Source of the DNA: Pedobacter lusitanus
GTDB taxonomy: Bacteria > Bacteroidota > Bacteroidia > Sphingobacteriales > Sphingobacteriaceae
Direction of reading: 5' to 3'
Assembly: GCF_040026395.1 (NCBI RefSeq)
Contig: NZ_CP157278.1
Span: 3,720,001 to 3,784,000 of the forward strand
DNA: 64,000 bases
The notes beneath the pieces are model-generated. The model made no database searches and was not told the DNA's origin. It worked only from the letters and a program-made list of their open reading frames with translations. Shown one piece after another: positions 52,248 to 62,519 of this stretch; within the stretch, counting starts at the first letter, position 1, and every line of letters begins with the position of its first letter. Position numbers and translations under genes: made by a program.

Positions 52248-53675
52248 CTAACACAGTTGATATTCCGGCATACTGGTCACTGCAATTGCCGTATTTTTTA
52301 ATTTAATATTGGATGCAATAACATCACTGATTTTTTTGTCTACCGGTGGTTCCAGCAGAAAAGCAGCGAGCTCGGTTTGTTTCATGTCTTTAGGAAAACA
52401 GGCCAGAAATTTAGACCAGTCTGCTTTTGCATTGATATAAGATCTGACAGGTCTGGGTTTTTGTTTTTTATTCAGCGCAATAACGGCTTCATCTTCGGGA
52501 TCTGCTTTACCGTCAAAATCAAGAATACCATCATTAAGAACCAGCGAAGGGATTTTTAGCCGGAGCATCAGCGAAGAACTGTCAATCCAGGTTTTTCCTC
52601 CTGGCCAGCCTGCGACATTAGGGGGATTAAATAAGTACTGGCCCAGACTGCTTTGTAATTGTATTAAAATCTGCGGCTTGCTGTAGGTAACGTAAAACTC
52701 TCTGCTCAGATTCACAAGAAACTCTACCGGAGACTTTATTTTATTGCCTGTATTGGTTTTGCTATAGAACCATTCTGCACTAAACAAGCTGTTCATCAGG
52801 GCAGAGATGTCATATTTTTGTTCGTAAAAGTGACCGGCTAATTCTTTGACATGATTTTCGTCGGGGGTGTCATTAACAAAGAAAATATATAGTTTGCGAC
52901 AAATAAATGTTGCGGTTTCGGGCCTGGCCAGTATCCTGTCAATTATGGCTTCTCCGTCAAAAGTGCCGGTTTGTCCAAAAAAGGTTTTCTCCTTTTCATC
53001 ATGTGCCCGCTGGTTGAATTCAAAATCACCGGACTTATTGTATGCCCATCCGGTAAATGAACGGGCTGCTTCTTTAATATCATTCTCTGTGTAATTGCCG
53101 CGGCCTAAAGTAAACAGCTCCATCAGTTCCCTGGAGAAATTTTCATTGGGATGGCCTTTTCTGTTTTGCTGATTATTCAGATAGTCGAGCATAGCCGGTG
53201 ACCTGGATACTTCAAGCAGCAAAGTTTTGAAGTTGCCCAAAGCATTGTTTCTTTGGATATTGTTTAGCTGCTGTGCATAAAACGGATTATTGGATCGGCA
53301 GGCGAAGTGTCCATGCCAAAACAGTGTCATCTTTTCCAGCAGCGGATTTTCGGTTGTAATCATCCTTTGAATCCAGCTCAGGTTAAGTTCCCGGCTTTTC
53401 TCGTTACGTGCTTTGGTGATGTCTTCCCGCTGTTGTTTTTCGTCGGGGCTTAATTCTTTTTTGCCGTTGAGGCCAGAGAGGATAAGTTGTTGCTGTTTAA
53501 ATTCATCAGGTGTAATTACTGTCAGCTCAGTTCCCTGGTTTGAAACGGTAAGCAGACCTTTTATCGCCTTGCTTATTTTTCTTTTGCTTAGCTGAAGCAA
53601 ATCGGGATAGGCTATTCCGAAACCGGCTCTGTTATAGAGATGCTTGATGTTGGTAAAATTATCTTTTCTATCCAT
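52248..53675 (-). CDS. DUF1800-family protein
   Basis: A 475-residue protein with the DUF1800 signatures LYNRAGFGIAYPDL, MTLFWHGHFACR, NFSRELMELFTLGRGNYTENDIKEAARSFTGW and NVAGWPGGKTWIDSSSLM. The function is unknown; with its DUF1501 partner it is thought to be exported. No clear signal peptide is seen at this start. It is the first gene of the operon and divergent from aat. Confidence 0.82.
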   Translation of the reverse strand: MDRKDNFTNIKHLYNRAGFGIAYPDLLQLSKRKISKAIKGLLTVSNQGTELTVITPDEFKQQQLILSGLNGKKELSPDEKQQREDITKARNEKSRELNLSWIQRMITTENPLLEKMTLFWHGHFACRSNNPFYAQQLNNIQRNNALGNFKTLLLEVSRSPAMLDYLNNQQNRKGHPNENFSRELMELFTLGRGNYTENDIKEAARSFTGWAYNKSGDFEFNQRAHDEKEKTFFGQTGTFDGEAIIDRILARPETATFICRKLYIFFVNDTPDENHVKELAGHFYEQKYDISALMNSLFSAEWFYSKTNTGNKIKSPVEFLVNLSREFYVTYSKPQILIQLQSSLGQYLFNPPNVAGWPGGKTWIDSSSLMLRLKIPSLVLNDGILDFDGKADPEDEAVIALNKKQKPRPVRSYINAKADWSKFLACFPKDMKQTELAAFLLEPPVDKKISDVIASNIKLKNTAIAVTSMPEYQLC

Positions 53676-53746
53676 GGTATCAGGCTGTTTTGTTGGGTAT
53701 GACAGATATAAAACGTTTAGGTTTAAAATTTTATATTTTTGTCTTT

Positions 53747-54388
53747 ATGATATTTCAGTTACCTGAAGGAGAATTGGTTTTCCCTGATCCGGCATTGGCA
53801 GACGATGATGGATTACTGGCTATTGGTGGAGATTTAAGTAAGGACAGGTTGATACTGGCCTATCAGAACGGGATATTTCCATGGTTTAGTGAAGGAGACC
53901 CGGTTTGCTGGTTTGCTCCTCCTGAACGCTGTGTAATCTTCCCGGAAAGAATTAAAGTGAGTAAAAGCATGCGTAAAGTAATTGCGGATGGTGCTTTTAA
54001 AGTGACAATGGATCAGGTTTTTGCGGATGTAATTGTTTGTTGTGCAGAAACACCAAGAAAAGATCAGGATGGTACCTGGATTACTAATGATATGCAGAAT
54101 GCTTATATCAATCTGCACAGGCATGGCTGGGCACATAGTGTTGAAGTCTGGTATGAGGGGGAGCTTGCCGGAGGATTGTACGGCCTGGAAATTAACGGGG
54201 TATTTGTTGGAGAAAGTATGTTCAGTAAAAAAAGTAATGCATCTAAGACTGCGCTGATCTGGCTTTGTCAGCAAAACGAATACAGGCTGATTGATTGTCA
54301 GGTACCCAATAATCATTTGATGAGTTTAGGTGCCGAAATGATCTCCCGGGCAGATTATACTGCAATCCTGCAGTTTCCGCAAAGCTGA
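53747..54388 (+). CDS. aat: Leucyl/phenylalanyl-tRNA-protein transferase
   Basis: ATG 53747 (MIFQLPEGELVFPDPALADDDGLLAIGGD) gives 213 residues, the family's usual size; the frame open from 53690 adds an implausible tail and contains the promoter. GGDLSKDRLILAYQNGIFPWF and WAPPER-like WFAPPERCVIFP are hallmarks. It adds Leu or Phe from tRNA to proteins with N-terminal Lys or Arg for ClpS/ClpAP decay. TATTTTTG at 53734-53741 ends five bases before the ATG, so it is probably leaderless. Confidence 0.92.
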   Translation: MIFQLPEGELVFPDPALADDDGLLAIGGDLSKDRLILAYQNGIFPWFSEGDPVCWFAPPERCVIFPERIKVSKSMRKVIADGAFKVTMDQVFADVIVCCAETPRKDQDGTWITNDMQNAYINLHRHGWAHSVEVWYEGELAGGLYGLEINGVFVGESMFSKKSNASKTALIWLCQQNEYRLIDCQVPNNHLMSLGAEMISRADYTAILQFPQS

Positions 54389-54407
54389 AATTGTTTTTAA
54401 GACGTTG

Positions 54408-57305
54408 TTATTTCAGAATTTCCCGGATATCTTCTTTACTCAGTGATTTGAAGAAGCTTTCTTCGGTCGTAATTAAAGAGCTTGCCAGACGTTTTTTGCG
54501 GTTTTGCAAGGCAAGAATCTTTTCTTCAACGGTATCTTTAGCGATAAACTTGTAAATAAATACTTTTTTCTCCTGTCCGATACGGTGTGATCTGTCAATA
54601 GCTTGTTGTTCAACTGCCGGATTCCACCATGGATCTAAGATGAATACATAATCCGCCTGAGTAAGATTCAGCCCGACGCCTCCGGCCTTTATTGAAATCA
54701 GAAAGACTTTAAGATCCTGGTTTTCCTGAAACTCAGCCACAATTTCGCCACGGTTTTTTGTTGAACCATCGAGATAGGCAAATGGAATTAGCTCTTTTTC
54801 AAAATGGTTTCTGAAAATACCCAGGTGTTTTACAAATTGTGAAAATATAAGCACTTTATGACCGCCTTTGAGTACGTTGTCAAGGGTATGGACCACGTTT
54901 TCAAATTTTCCTGAATCTGATAAATAGTGTTCATCAATCATCAAAGGATGATTTGCCAGCTGACGCAATGCAGTCAGACCCTGCAGAAGCTGAACCTGTT
55001 TTTTTGCGTAAGTACCGTCATCCATACTGCTGAGCAGATCATTTCTGTAGGCAGACTTTGTTTTTTCATAATAGGAAGCCTGATCTTCGCTCATGTCACA
55101 GTATATAATCTGTTCGGTTTTTGCCGGCAGTTCTTCTGCAACCTGCTCTTTGGTACGTCTGAGTACAAAGGGTTTGATAATGGCCTGTAGTTTTTTTGCC
55201 TTATCTTCATCTTTTTTCTTCTCAATAGCCTGTACGTACTCTTCATTGAAAAAGGCCTGTGTACCCAGCAACCCAGGATTAAGGAAGGTAAGCTGCGTCC
55301 ATAAATCTGCTACTGAGTTTTCTACCGGGGTACCACTCAGAATTAACCTGTGTCTTGATTTAAGTTGTTTGACAGCCTTAAAAGATTTGGAGGACGGATT
55401 TTTTATGTTCTGGCTTTCGTCCAGAATAATATAGTTGAAATAAAAATTATGTATTTCATTAACATCTACTCTGGTGATACCATAGGTAGTAATTACAATG
55501 TCGTATTTAATAAAATGACTCACATCTTTATTCCTGGCACTACCGGTATGAGCAAGGATTTTCAGTTTGGGCGTGAATTTCTTTGCTTCGGCCAGCCAGT
55601 TGTAAATCAGTGATGTGGGCATGATGATCAATGACGTGCTGTGCGTGTTATTCAGCTCATCTTCTTCTTTCAGCTTCTGCAGCATAGCCAGGGTTTGGAT
55701 CGTCTTACCAAGACCCATATCATCTGCTAAACAGCCACCAAAATTATACTCTCTTAAAAAACTGAACCAGTTATAACCTGCTTTCTGATAACTTCTCAGT
55801 TCACCTTTGAAATGTGCAGGCATCTGTACGTCTTCAATATTCTCGAAGTCATTTAGTTTCTGGAGCTTGCGCTGTAGGGTTACATTAGCAATTCCGTCAC
55901 CGGCAAGATCATTAATCAGACCGATATGATGTTTTTTCAGCTTCAGCATTTTTCCGCCGTCAGACAGGCTGAATAAACTGCCGTACTGGGAGAACCATTT
56001 TTCCGGAATGATTGCTATAGTACCATCAGGGAGCAGGAATTCTCTTTTTTTATGCAGTATGTGTTGTTTTAAAGAGATAAAAGGTATCGGGTGTATCCCG
56101 AAATATACTATGGCATTGATATCAAACCAGTCATTGTCTTCCTTGATTTCAAAATCAATTTTACTGGAAGCAAATAAGAACTTTTTCTGACCGGTTGATT
56201 GTTCGATGCTATATCCTTTAGCCTCCAGCTGTTCAATATGCTCGTTAACCCAATTCAGTACACCATAAGATTTATCTTCGGTTTCGGTGTTGGTATTGAG
56301 CTCCAGGTTATAAAAGATCGCACTTGTTTTTTTAAGTCCGAGTTTGATTAATTCAGTATATTTATGTTTCTCCCATGCAGTGTCTCTTTTAACACGGGTA
56401 AATATATAATTGCTGTCTTTTTTCTCTACGTGAACCGTTACTTTCTTCTCATTGCCTAAAGCAAAAACATGTTCACCATATTTGAAATATAATTGAAGCT
56501 GGGAAATTCCGCCTTCGATATAAATTACTTTAAGAATTGCACTGGGCTCATGCTTTTCTGTCTGGATCTCAAATCCTTCTGCATATACATGATATTTCTC
56601 TATTAAAGGAGCAACAAATTTTTCAAAGTAAGTTTCTTCTTTAGCTGTAGGAATTGTGATATATCGCTTGTTAAGAAATGGAAACAGCTTTTTCCCTTCT
56701 ATATCCTGCTCAAAGAAATAAAGTACATCATTCAATAACAACCATGCGGGTTGATTACTAACAATCTGGGCTTCTTTAAACATGAAATCAATACGAAGGG
56801 ACTGATATTTGATTGTTGGAAAATATCGTGTCTCGACCTCATTCCTTCTGAAATGAAATAATATGGTAGCAGGTTCTGTAGCGAGTTCTATTTTACGCTC
56901 AGCCGGCCACCCGTCTTTATCCATCAGATACAATTCATCCTTGATTTTAAGGATTTCAAGTACTTCGGCAAGTTTTTTTTCAATTTTAGGGCGTACACTT
57001 TCGTAGAATTTATCGTCGTAAAATTTACTGAAAAACTCAAAAGGCCTGATCGCTTTTTTATGATATTTCTTAATTACGTGATCTTGTTCTGTTTCGTCCA
57101 GCATCTTAATGATTTTAAGATCAGATTCTGTAAGATGTTTGGTGAATTCTTTAGCTGTATGACTAAATAAGCGCTGATAAGTTAAAGAAAAATCTCCCTG
57201 AGGATTAAGCTGAACAATATGTGGTTCAATTAAATAGCCTAAATACTCATGCTTGCACAATGAATATACGATTTTGCAGGGTTTAGAACTATCTACGCGT
57301 AACAT
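54408..57305 (-). CDS. SWI2/SNF2-family DNA-dependent ATPase
   Basis: A 965-residue protein. A long N-terminal region without recognised domain (about 1-500) precedes a Snf2 core. The core has motif I DDMGLGKTIQTLA (about 530), motif II DESQNIKN (about 630), motif III LILSGTPVENS, and motifs V-VI in GGVGLNLTQADYVFILDPWWN and QAIDRSHRIGQ. Bacterial HepA/RapA-like proteins of this size remodel nucleoprotein or RNA polymerase complexes. No restriction or defence gene is next to it. It stands alone. Confidence 0.87.
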   Translation of the reverse strand: MLRVDSSKPCKIVYSLCKHEYLGYLIEPHIVQLNPQGDFSLTYQRLFSHTAKEFTKHLTESDLKIIKMLDETEQDHVIKKYHKKAIRPFEFFSKFYDDKFYESVRPKIEKKLAEVLEILKIKDELYLMDKDGWPAERKIELATEPATILFHFRRNEVETRYFPTIKYQSLRIDFMFKEAQIVSNQPAWLLLNDVLYFFEQDIEGKKLFPFLNKRYITIPTAKEETYFEKFVAPLIEKYHVYAEGFEIQTEKHEPSAILKVIYIEGGISQLQLYFKYGEHVFALGNEKKVTVHVEKKDSNYIFTRVKRDTAWEKHKYTELIKLGLKKTSAIFYNLELNTNTETEDKSYGVLNWVNEHIEQLEAKGYSIEQSTGQKKFLFASSKIDFEIKEDNDWFDINAIVYFGIHPIPFISLKQHILHKKREFLLPDGTIAIIPEKWFSQYGSLFSLSDGGKMLKLKKHHIGLINDLAGDGIANVTLQRKLQKLNDFENIEDVQMPAHFKGELRSYQKAGYNWFSFLREYNFGGCLADDMGLGKTIQTLAMLQKLKEEDELNNTHSTSLIIMPTSLIYNWLAEAKKFTPKLKILAHTGSARNKDVSHFIKYDIVITTYGITRVDVNEIHNFYFNYIILDESQNIKNPSSKSFKAVKQLKSRHRLILSGTPVENSVADLWTQLTFLNPGLLGTQAFFNEEYVQAIEKKKDEDKAKKLQAIIKPFVLRRTKEQVAEELPAKTEQIIYCDMSEDQASYYEKTKSAYRNDLLSSMDDGTYAKKQVQLLQGLTALRQLANHPLMIDEHYLSDSGKFENVVHTLDNVLKGGHKVLIFSQFVKHLGIFRNHFEKELIPFAYLDGSTKNRGEIVAEFQENQDLKVFLISIKAGGVGLNLTQADYVFILDPWWNPAVEQQAIDRSHRIGQEKKVFIYKFIAKDTVEEKILALQNRKKRLASSLITTEESFFKSLSKEDIREILK

Positions 57306-57656
57306 GAGGTAAATGTTTAAAAAAAAGGAGCCTTATAGTATAGAAAATCCTTAAACATACATCAATTTTGAATCGTGATCAAATAGAAAGTGATTTTTCA
57401 GTTGATTATTCGCGTAAAAAACCAAATATGTCCTGTTGTGGTGACATTGTTTAGGAGAATGAGTCTAAAGGCAGGACCGGGTTTATTGTTTTTTGGTGAA
57501 AATTTTCATTAAGGTTTGTCGGAAAATTACAGGCGTTCGTCGGGTTTTACAGGTACATGGTATAAAAGCCGAAAAATTATGCAACACCTGGTAGGAGTTT
57601 GTGTCTTAATTACAAACTATTTAGAAACAGAATTAGAAAACCTTAAAAACAAAGAT
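57306..57656. other. Non-coding gap between SNF2 and GIN-domain genes
   Basis: 351 bp, AT-rich. An open frame runs in from 57516 but has no sensible start before 57657. No clear consensus promoter or hairpin was found. Confidence 0.4.
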
Positions 57657-58286
57657 ATGAAAACTTCATTCAAAACATTAGCAGTATCGGCAATGACTGC
57701 CATCATCTTGTCGGGCACAGTATTCGGTTCTTTTGCATCAGAAAAATCAGTTGCATCAGCGAAAGTAATCTCATTTAATGATGATATTAAAAGAGTAGTA
57801 GTAATGGGCAATACCAAAGTTTCTCTGGTACAGAGTAGCACTGAGTTTGTGTCAATTGATGAAGGCGAGAGAGAAAAAGTATCAATTAAACAGATGGGAA
57901 ATACACTGACTGTGAGCTCATCTGAGGAAACACCTGTAAAGGTTACAATCTATGTGAAAGACGTGTACAGAATTTATGCTTCAGATAATGCATCTGTCAG
58001 AACAGTTGGTACTTTTAAACAGTCTTATCTTCAGGTGATTTTAAGAGATCATGCAGTGGCTTATATCAAAGCTAAAACAGAAAGTATGTATACTGATCTG
58101 GATGGAGAAGCTTATCTTGATCTTTCAGGTGCAACTGATAATCATACAATAAAAAATGCGGGGATAGGCAGTTTAAAAACGGAAAGATTTGCTGCTTCGA
58201 AAACAGAGAATTTACCGGTAGAGTCCAGGTGGGCAATGAATGGTGCGGCAGTTAAAAAAACTAATACCAGCGGGGTGAGAAAATAG
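57657..58286 (+). CDS. Secreted GIN-domain-like protein (DUF2807 type)
   Basis: ATG 57657 gives 209 residues with a signal peptide (MKTSFKTLAVSAMTAIILSG, cleavage near SFA). The rest is a beta-helix-like pattern of short strands (GNTKVSLVQSSTEFVSID, NTLTVSSSEETPVKVTIYV, YRIYASDNASVRTVG) like the DUF2807 adhesin-like domain common in Bacteroidota. Function unknown, probably envelope associated. Confidence 0.65.
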   Translation: MKTSFKTLAVSAMTAIILSGTVFGSFASEKSVASAKVISFNDDIKRVVVMGNTKVSLVQSSTEFVSIDEGEREKVSIKQMGNTLTVSSSEETPVKVTIYVKDVYRIYASDNASVRTVGTFKQSYLQVILRDHAVAYIKAKTESMYTDLDGEAYLDLSGATDNHTIKNAGIGSLKTERFAASKTENLPVESRWAMNGAAVKKTNTSGVRK

Positions 58287-58438
58287 CAGGAGCGGTCTAT
58301 TGGTAGATAAGCATAAGATGTTTTATCTGTAAATAAAATTACAGAACCAAAATGTCTTGTGCTTTTTGTTTCGTAATTAATTTTTTTAATTAACTTGGGG
58401 TAGTTAACCTTTTAATCAACCTTATTAATTAAAGACTA

Positions 58439-58843
58439 ATGAAGAAAATCATTATTTTAAGCTTAGCCATTGCTCTTGGATTCAGCGGTTTTACTGCCAG
58501 TGCGAATGACCATCAGACTGCAGCAGTAAAAGAAAAAAAATCACCAAGGCCTACTATTCAGGGGCCTGCCGCAATTTATTTAAGCGGAGGAACTTATACT
58601 TATACCTATACGCATTCCAATTTAATCGGTGATTTTCCGGGTGATGCTATGTGGAGTGTAAGCGGCACACCTAGTATACAGTTTCCGGCAGATCAGCTCC
58701 AGGGAGGAGCAACATCAATTACTTTTAATGCTGCTGACTTTGCTTCAGGTTCTACAGGGATAAGAACGATCTATCTTGTAGGAAGTAGTGGGGATGGGTT
58801 GTTTACTATTTTAGCCAGTAAAAATATTACCGTTTATAATTAA
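58439..58843 (+). CDS. Small secreted protein of unknown function
   Basis: 134 residues with a signal peptide (MKKIIILSLAIALGFSGFTASA). The body is Gly/Ser/Thr-rich with Ig-like strands (GPAAIYLSGGTYTYTYTHSN, MWSVSGTPSIQFPAD, TIYLVGSSGDGLF), resembling a single PKD/Ig-like fold. No family named with confidence. It ends at a strong bidirectional terminator. Confidence 0.55.
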   Translation: MKKIIILSLAIALGFSGFTASANDHQTAAVKEKKSPRPTIQGPAAIYLSGGTYTYTYTHSNLIGDFPGDAMWSVSGTPSIQFPADQLQGGATSITFNAADFASGSTGIRTIYLVGSSGDGLFTILASKNITVYN

Positions 58844-58892
58844 ACAGGGTTTTCTATTTAAAATAATCTCATGCTGCTTTTGTCAGCTGAAT

Positions 58893-58925
58893 AAAAAGAG
58901 CCGGTATAACTACCGGCTCTTTTTA
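58893..58925. terminator. Bidirectional terminator
   Basis: AAAAAGAGCCGGTA pairs with TACCGGCTCTTTTT around TAAC, between convergent genes. Confidence 0.9.
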
Positions 58926-58945
58926 TTTTGTAAGATTAAACAGTG

Positions 58946-60484
58946 CTATAAATCAAATTTAATGCCTTGTGCCAATGGTAATGTAGCAGCGTAATTGATC
59001 GTATTGGTCTGTCTGCGCATATATCCTTTCCAGGCATCTGATCCGCTTTCTCTGCCGCCACCGGTTTCTTTTTCACCACCAAATGCGCCACCGATTTCGG
59101 CACCTGATGTGCCAATGTTTACGTTTGCAATACCGCAGTCTGATCCTGCGCAGGAAAGAAACTGTTCAGCTTCTCTCAGGTTCAGAGTCATGATTGCAGA
59201 TGATAAACCCTGCGGAACGCTGTTTTGCAGCGCAATTGCCTGGTCAAGGGTTTTATATTTAATCAGATATAAAATAGGGGCAAAAGTTTCTTCCTGTACA
59301 ATTTCATAATGGTTTTCTACCTCGGCTACACATGGCTTTACATAACAGCCGGAATTGTAAGCGTCTCCTGTTAATGTCCCGCCTTCAACAACAAATCTGG
59401 CTCCTTCAGTTTTCCCTTTTCCGATTGCCTGGTTGTACATATCCACGGCGTCTTTATCAATCAGCGGACCAACATGGTTATGCTGATCTAATGGATCTCC
59501 TATTCTTAACTGTCCGTATGCCTTTACCAGTTTGTTTTTGAAGGATTCGTAAATGTCTTCATGGATAATTAAACGTCTGGTTGAGGTACAACGCTGACCG
59601 GCAGTACCAACCGCACCAAACACAGCACCGATAATTGACATATCCAGATCTGCATCTTTTGAGATGATAATGGCATTGTTTCCACCTAATTCCAGAATAC
59701 TTTTTCCGAACCTTGTGGCCACCGCTGCCGAAACTTTTCTTCCTATACGCGTAGAACCGGTAAAGGAAACGAGTGGAATTCTTTTGTCGTTATTAATCAG
59801 ATCTCCTGTGGCATTACCGATCAGCAGGGAGCTGATACCTTCAGGCATCTCATTTTGTTTAAGCACCCGGGCCAGAATATGCTGACAGGCAACTGCGCAT
59901 AATGGTGTCTTAGAAGAGGGCTTCCACACACATACATTACCACATACCAGTGCTAAAGCTGCATTCCAGCTCCAGACTGCTACCGGAAAGTTAAATGCAG
60001 AAATTATTCCCACAATGCCCAGCGGATGCCATTGTTCATACATCCGGTGATTTGGTCTCTCAGAATGCATGGTTAAGCCATATAACTGACGGGAAAGACC
60101 TACTGCGAAATCACAGATGTCAATCATTTCCTGTACTTCACCCAATCCTTCCTGTAAGCTTTTACCCATTTCATAGGATACGAGTGTGCCCAGATCTTCT
60201 TTATGTATACGTAATGCATCCCCCAGCTGGCGTACAATATCACCACGTTTGGGAGCTGGCTGATTACGCCAGAAAATTAAGGCGGTTTCTGCCTGTGTTA
60301 ATACAGTCTCATAATCCTCTTTGTCTGCAACCCGGACTGCAGCAATTTTTTTGCCGTCTACCGGTGAATAACTGTCAATAGTTACTGAATTTGCTTTCCC
60401 ACCCCATGTGTTTCCTGTACTGTAAGCTGGATTCAGGTCCAGTATACCTAAATTTTTTAGAACTGAATTAATGTTGGTTTGCAT
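58946..60484 (-). CDS. Aldehyde dehydrogenase, ALDH7 (aminoadipate-semialdehyde) type
   Basis: ATG 60484 (MQTNINSVLKNLGI) gives 512 residues; an upstream extension to 60568 is not conserved-looking. NAD binding is by FTGSTRIGRKV. General base Glu is in ILELGGNNAIII and nucleophile Cys299 in GTAGQRCTSTRRLIIHE. The C-terminal EIGGAFGGEKETGGGRESGSDAWKGY is typical of ALDH7A1/AmaB, which oxidises alpha-aminoadipate semialdehyde in lysine degradation. Other semialdehydes are possible. The gene is monocistronic. Confidence 0.88.
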   Translation of the reverse strand: MQTNINSVLKNLGILDLNPAYSTGNTWGGKANSVTIDSYSPVDGKKIAAVRVADKEDYETVLTQAETALIFWRNQPAPKRGDIVRQLGDALRIHKEDLGTLVSYEMGKSLQEGLGEVQEMIDICDFAVGLSRQLYGLTMHSERPNHRMYEQWHPLGIVGIISAFNFPVAVWSWNAALALVCGNVCVWKPSSKTPLCAVACQHILARVLKQNEMPEGISSLLIGNATGDLINNDKRIPLVSFTGSTRIGRKVSAAVATRFGKSILELGGNNAIIISKDADLDMSIIGAVFGAVGTAGQRCTSTRRLIIHEDIYESFKNKLVKAYGQLRIGDPLDQHNHVGPLIDKDAVDMYNQAIGKGKTEGARFVVEGGTLTGDAYNSGCYVKPCVAEVENHYEIVQEETFAPILYLIKYKTLDQAIALQNSVPQGLSSAIMTLNLREAEQFLSCAGSDCGIANVNIGTSGAEIGGAFGGEKETGGGRESGSDAWKGYMRRQTNTINYAATLPLAQGIKFDL

Positions 60485-60836
60485 TTTGTTGGATCTTGAT
60501 TTAAATGGACGCTTACACAAATCAACAAAAAAATCCTGAATGGCCGGGGTGCTTTCAGGACATTTCAAAAAAGGCTCCGGATTTCTTGACCTGAATTTTA
60601 CGCAGATTAAAATTAAGTTGCGTTTCTTTGTAAGAATTCAGGAAAACTCCCAACAGCAATAGAAAAATGCTGACCCTCGCTAGCCGGCTTATTTACTGCT
60701 AAATTTAATATTATCAGCTAATTACAATATCAGTTGTTTGTATGTTGATAATTATTTCGGTTACATGCTATATAATACTGTAAACTTATACTGTATTTTA
60801 GAAAAAAAGGGAGCTGTTCTTTAATTATTCAATACG
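60485..60836. other. Non-coding gap between ALDH and TPR genes
   Basis: 352 bp, AT-rich, divergent region. No consensus TAnnTTTG promoter, RNA gene or strong dyad was recognised. Confidence 0.4.
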
Positions 60837-62240
60837 ATGGAAGAGGAATTTTACTTTGATTTTAGTGATGATGCGCAACGTTCGGTAGAGCGTTATGAAG
60901 AGATGATAAGGAACCAGGATCAGTATTTTTTTGATGCCCAGGCCTTTGAAAACATCATTGACTACTATATAGAAAAAAGTGACCCCATAAAGGCACTGCA
61001 GGTAATAGAATACGCACTGAATCAGCATCCATATGCTGCCGTGTTTTTAATTAAGCAGGCACAGTTGTTTTTTGTCACCGATCAGATTGATAAGGCATTT
61101 TTCTCTTTGCAAAAAGCGGAGATGCTCGAAGCTTCTGAATCAGAAATCTATGTTCTTCGCGGAAATATATACAATAGCCTGGAGCGCTACAGCGAGGCAT
61201 TGGATAATTTCCAGATCGCATTGACCTTTGCGGAAACAACAGACGAAATTTTGCTTCAGATTGCTTATGTTTATCAGAATATGCTGGATTACGAAAGTGC
61301 CATAAAGTATATTAAACAGAGTCTGGAACAGAATATGGAAAATAAAGACGGTTTGTATGAACTGGCTTTTTGTTATGATATTCTGGACAAACAGGAAGAA
61401 AGCATCCAGTTTTATATGGAATATATCGATAACGATCCCTATTCTTATGCTGCATGGTACAATCTGGCAAATTCCTATCACAAACTTGATCTGTTTGAGA
61501 AAGCGATTGATGCTTATGACTATGCAATTCTGATCAAAGATAATTTTGCTTCGGCTTATTATAATAAAGGCAATGCGCTGGTACAACTGGATCGCTATGC
61601 GGAGGCAATCGAGGTTTATAAACAAACCTGGGAATATGAAAAACCAAATGCGGATACTTATTGTGCCATTGGTGAATGTTATGAAAAGCTGGAACGTATG
61701 GATGAAGCACGTGCCTACTATAAAAAATCTGTAAAGATGGATAGTAAGCTGGCTGATGCCTGGTTTGGAATAGGAGTGACACTGAACTTTGAGGAACGCT
61801 ATTTTGAATCGCTGCACTTCTATAAAAAAGCTATAGAGCTGGATGATGAAAACCCTGATTTCTGGTTTGCAATGGCTGATGCCTATTATAAACTCGGACA
61901 AATAGAGCAGTCAGTTGACGCTTATTATAAAGTGCTGGAATATAATCCACTTGATATAGAAGCCTGGCTGGATTTTTCTACGGTTTTATATGAACAGGGG
62001 AGACTACTTGAAGCCTCAGAAACTATTTCGGATGGAATTAAGAATAATCCTGATGCGGCAGAGCTTTACTACAGACAGGTTGCATACCTGTTTGCTCTGG
62101 GGCAACATAAAGAAGCTCTTGTTTACCTGGAGACAGCATTGGTGACAGATCCGGAGAAACATTATATCTTATTCGAATATCTCCCTCAGCTACAGGATAA
62201 TAATGCAATCATTGAAGTTATTAACAGATATATCAAATAG
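60837..62240 (+). CDS. Tetratricopeptide repeat protein
   Basis: A 467-residue acidic protein built of about 11 TPR units from residue 40 to the end (for example AWYNLANSYHKLDLFEKAIDAYDYAI, ASAYYNKGNALVQLDRYAEAIEVYKQ, FWFAMADAYYKLGQIEQSVDAYYKVL). It has no signal peptide or membrane segment, so it is cytoplasmic and likely a scaffold. Partners cannot be inferred. A terminator follows at 62303. Confidence 0.85.
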   Translation: MEEEFYFDFSDDAQRSVERYEEMIRNQDQYFFDAQAFENIIDYYIEKSDPIKALQVIEYALNQHPYAAVFLIKQAQLFFVTDQIDKAFFSLQKAEMLEASESEIYVLRGNIYNSLERYSEALDNFQIALTFAETTDEILLQIAYVYQNMLDYESAIKYIKQSLEQNMENKDGLYELAFCYDILDKQEESIQFYMEYIDNDPYSYAAWYNLANSYHKLDLFEKAIDAYDYAILIKDNFASAYYNKGNALVQLDRYAEAIEVYKQTWEYEKPNADTYCAIGECYEKLERMDEARAYYKKSVKMDSKLADAWFGIGVTLNFEERYFESLHFYKKAIELDDENPDFWFAMADAYYKLGQIEQSVDAYYKVLEYNPLDIEAWLDFSTVLYEQGRLLEASETISDGIKNNPDAAELYYRQVAYLFALGQHKEALVYLETALVTDPEKHYILFEYLPQLQDNNAIIEVINRYIK

Positions 62241-62302
62241 CTACTTAATAGTTACAAAATAATACACAGAATATTTTTTCGTTATGCACGTAACGGCCTC
62301 TG

Positions 62303-62336
62303 AAAACTTATGTCAGCTAATGACATAAGTTTTTTA
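62303..62336 (+). terminator. Terminator after the TPR gene
   Basis: AAAACTTATGTCA (62303-62315) pairs perfectly with TGACATAAGTTTT (62321-62333) over a GCTAA loop, in a T-rich tail. Confidence 0.75.
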
Positions 62337-62355
62337 GGTTAAAATAAGTACTGTT

Positions 62356-62487
62356 GATAGCTTCATAGCCTATAAAAAACAAATATATACTGATGAAACC
62401 ATCATGATCTTACAGCTCAGCTGACGAAGTCATTAGAAGATCATGATAGCTTCATAACCTATAAAAAACAAATATATCCTGATGAAA
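62356..62487. repeat. 43-bp direct repeats flanking an 11-bp inverted repeat upstream of comA
   Basis: GATAGCTTCATAGCCTATAA begins a 43-bp stretch at 62356-62398, repeated at 62445-62487 with two substitutions. Between them ATCATGATCTT (62401-62411) is the exact reverse complement of 62437-62447. It lies just before the comA start. Confidence 0.85.
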
Positions 62488-62519
62488 ATAGCCTTATTTT
62501 TTTCACCTTTACAGCAGAT

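Noticed and set aside
61140..61901. 253-codon minus-strand frame
   Set aside because: Antisense shadow of the TPR gene; its composition is a reflection of repeated Tyr/Ala/Glu codons.
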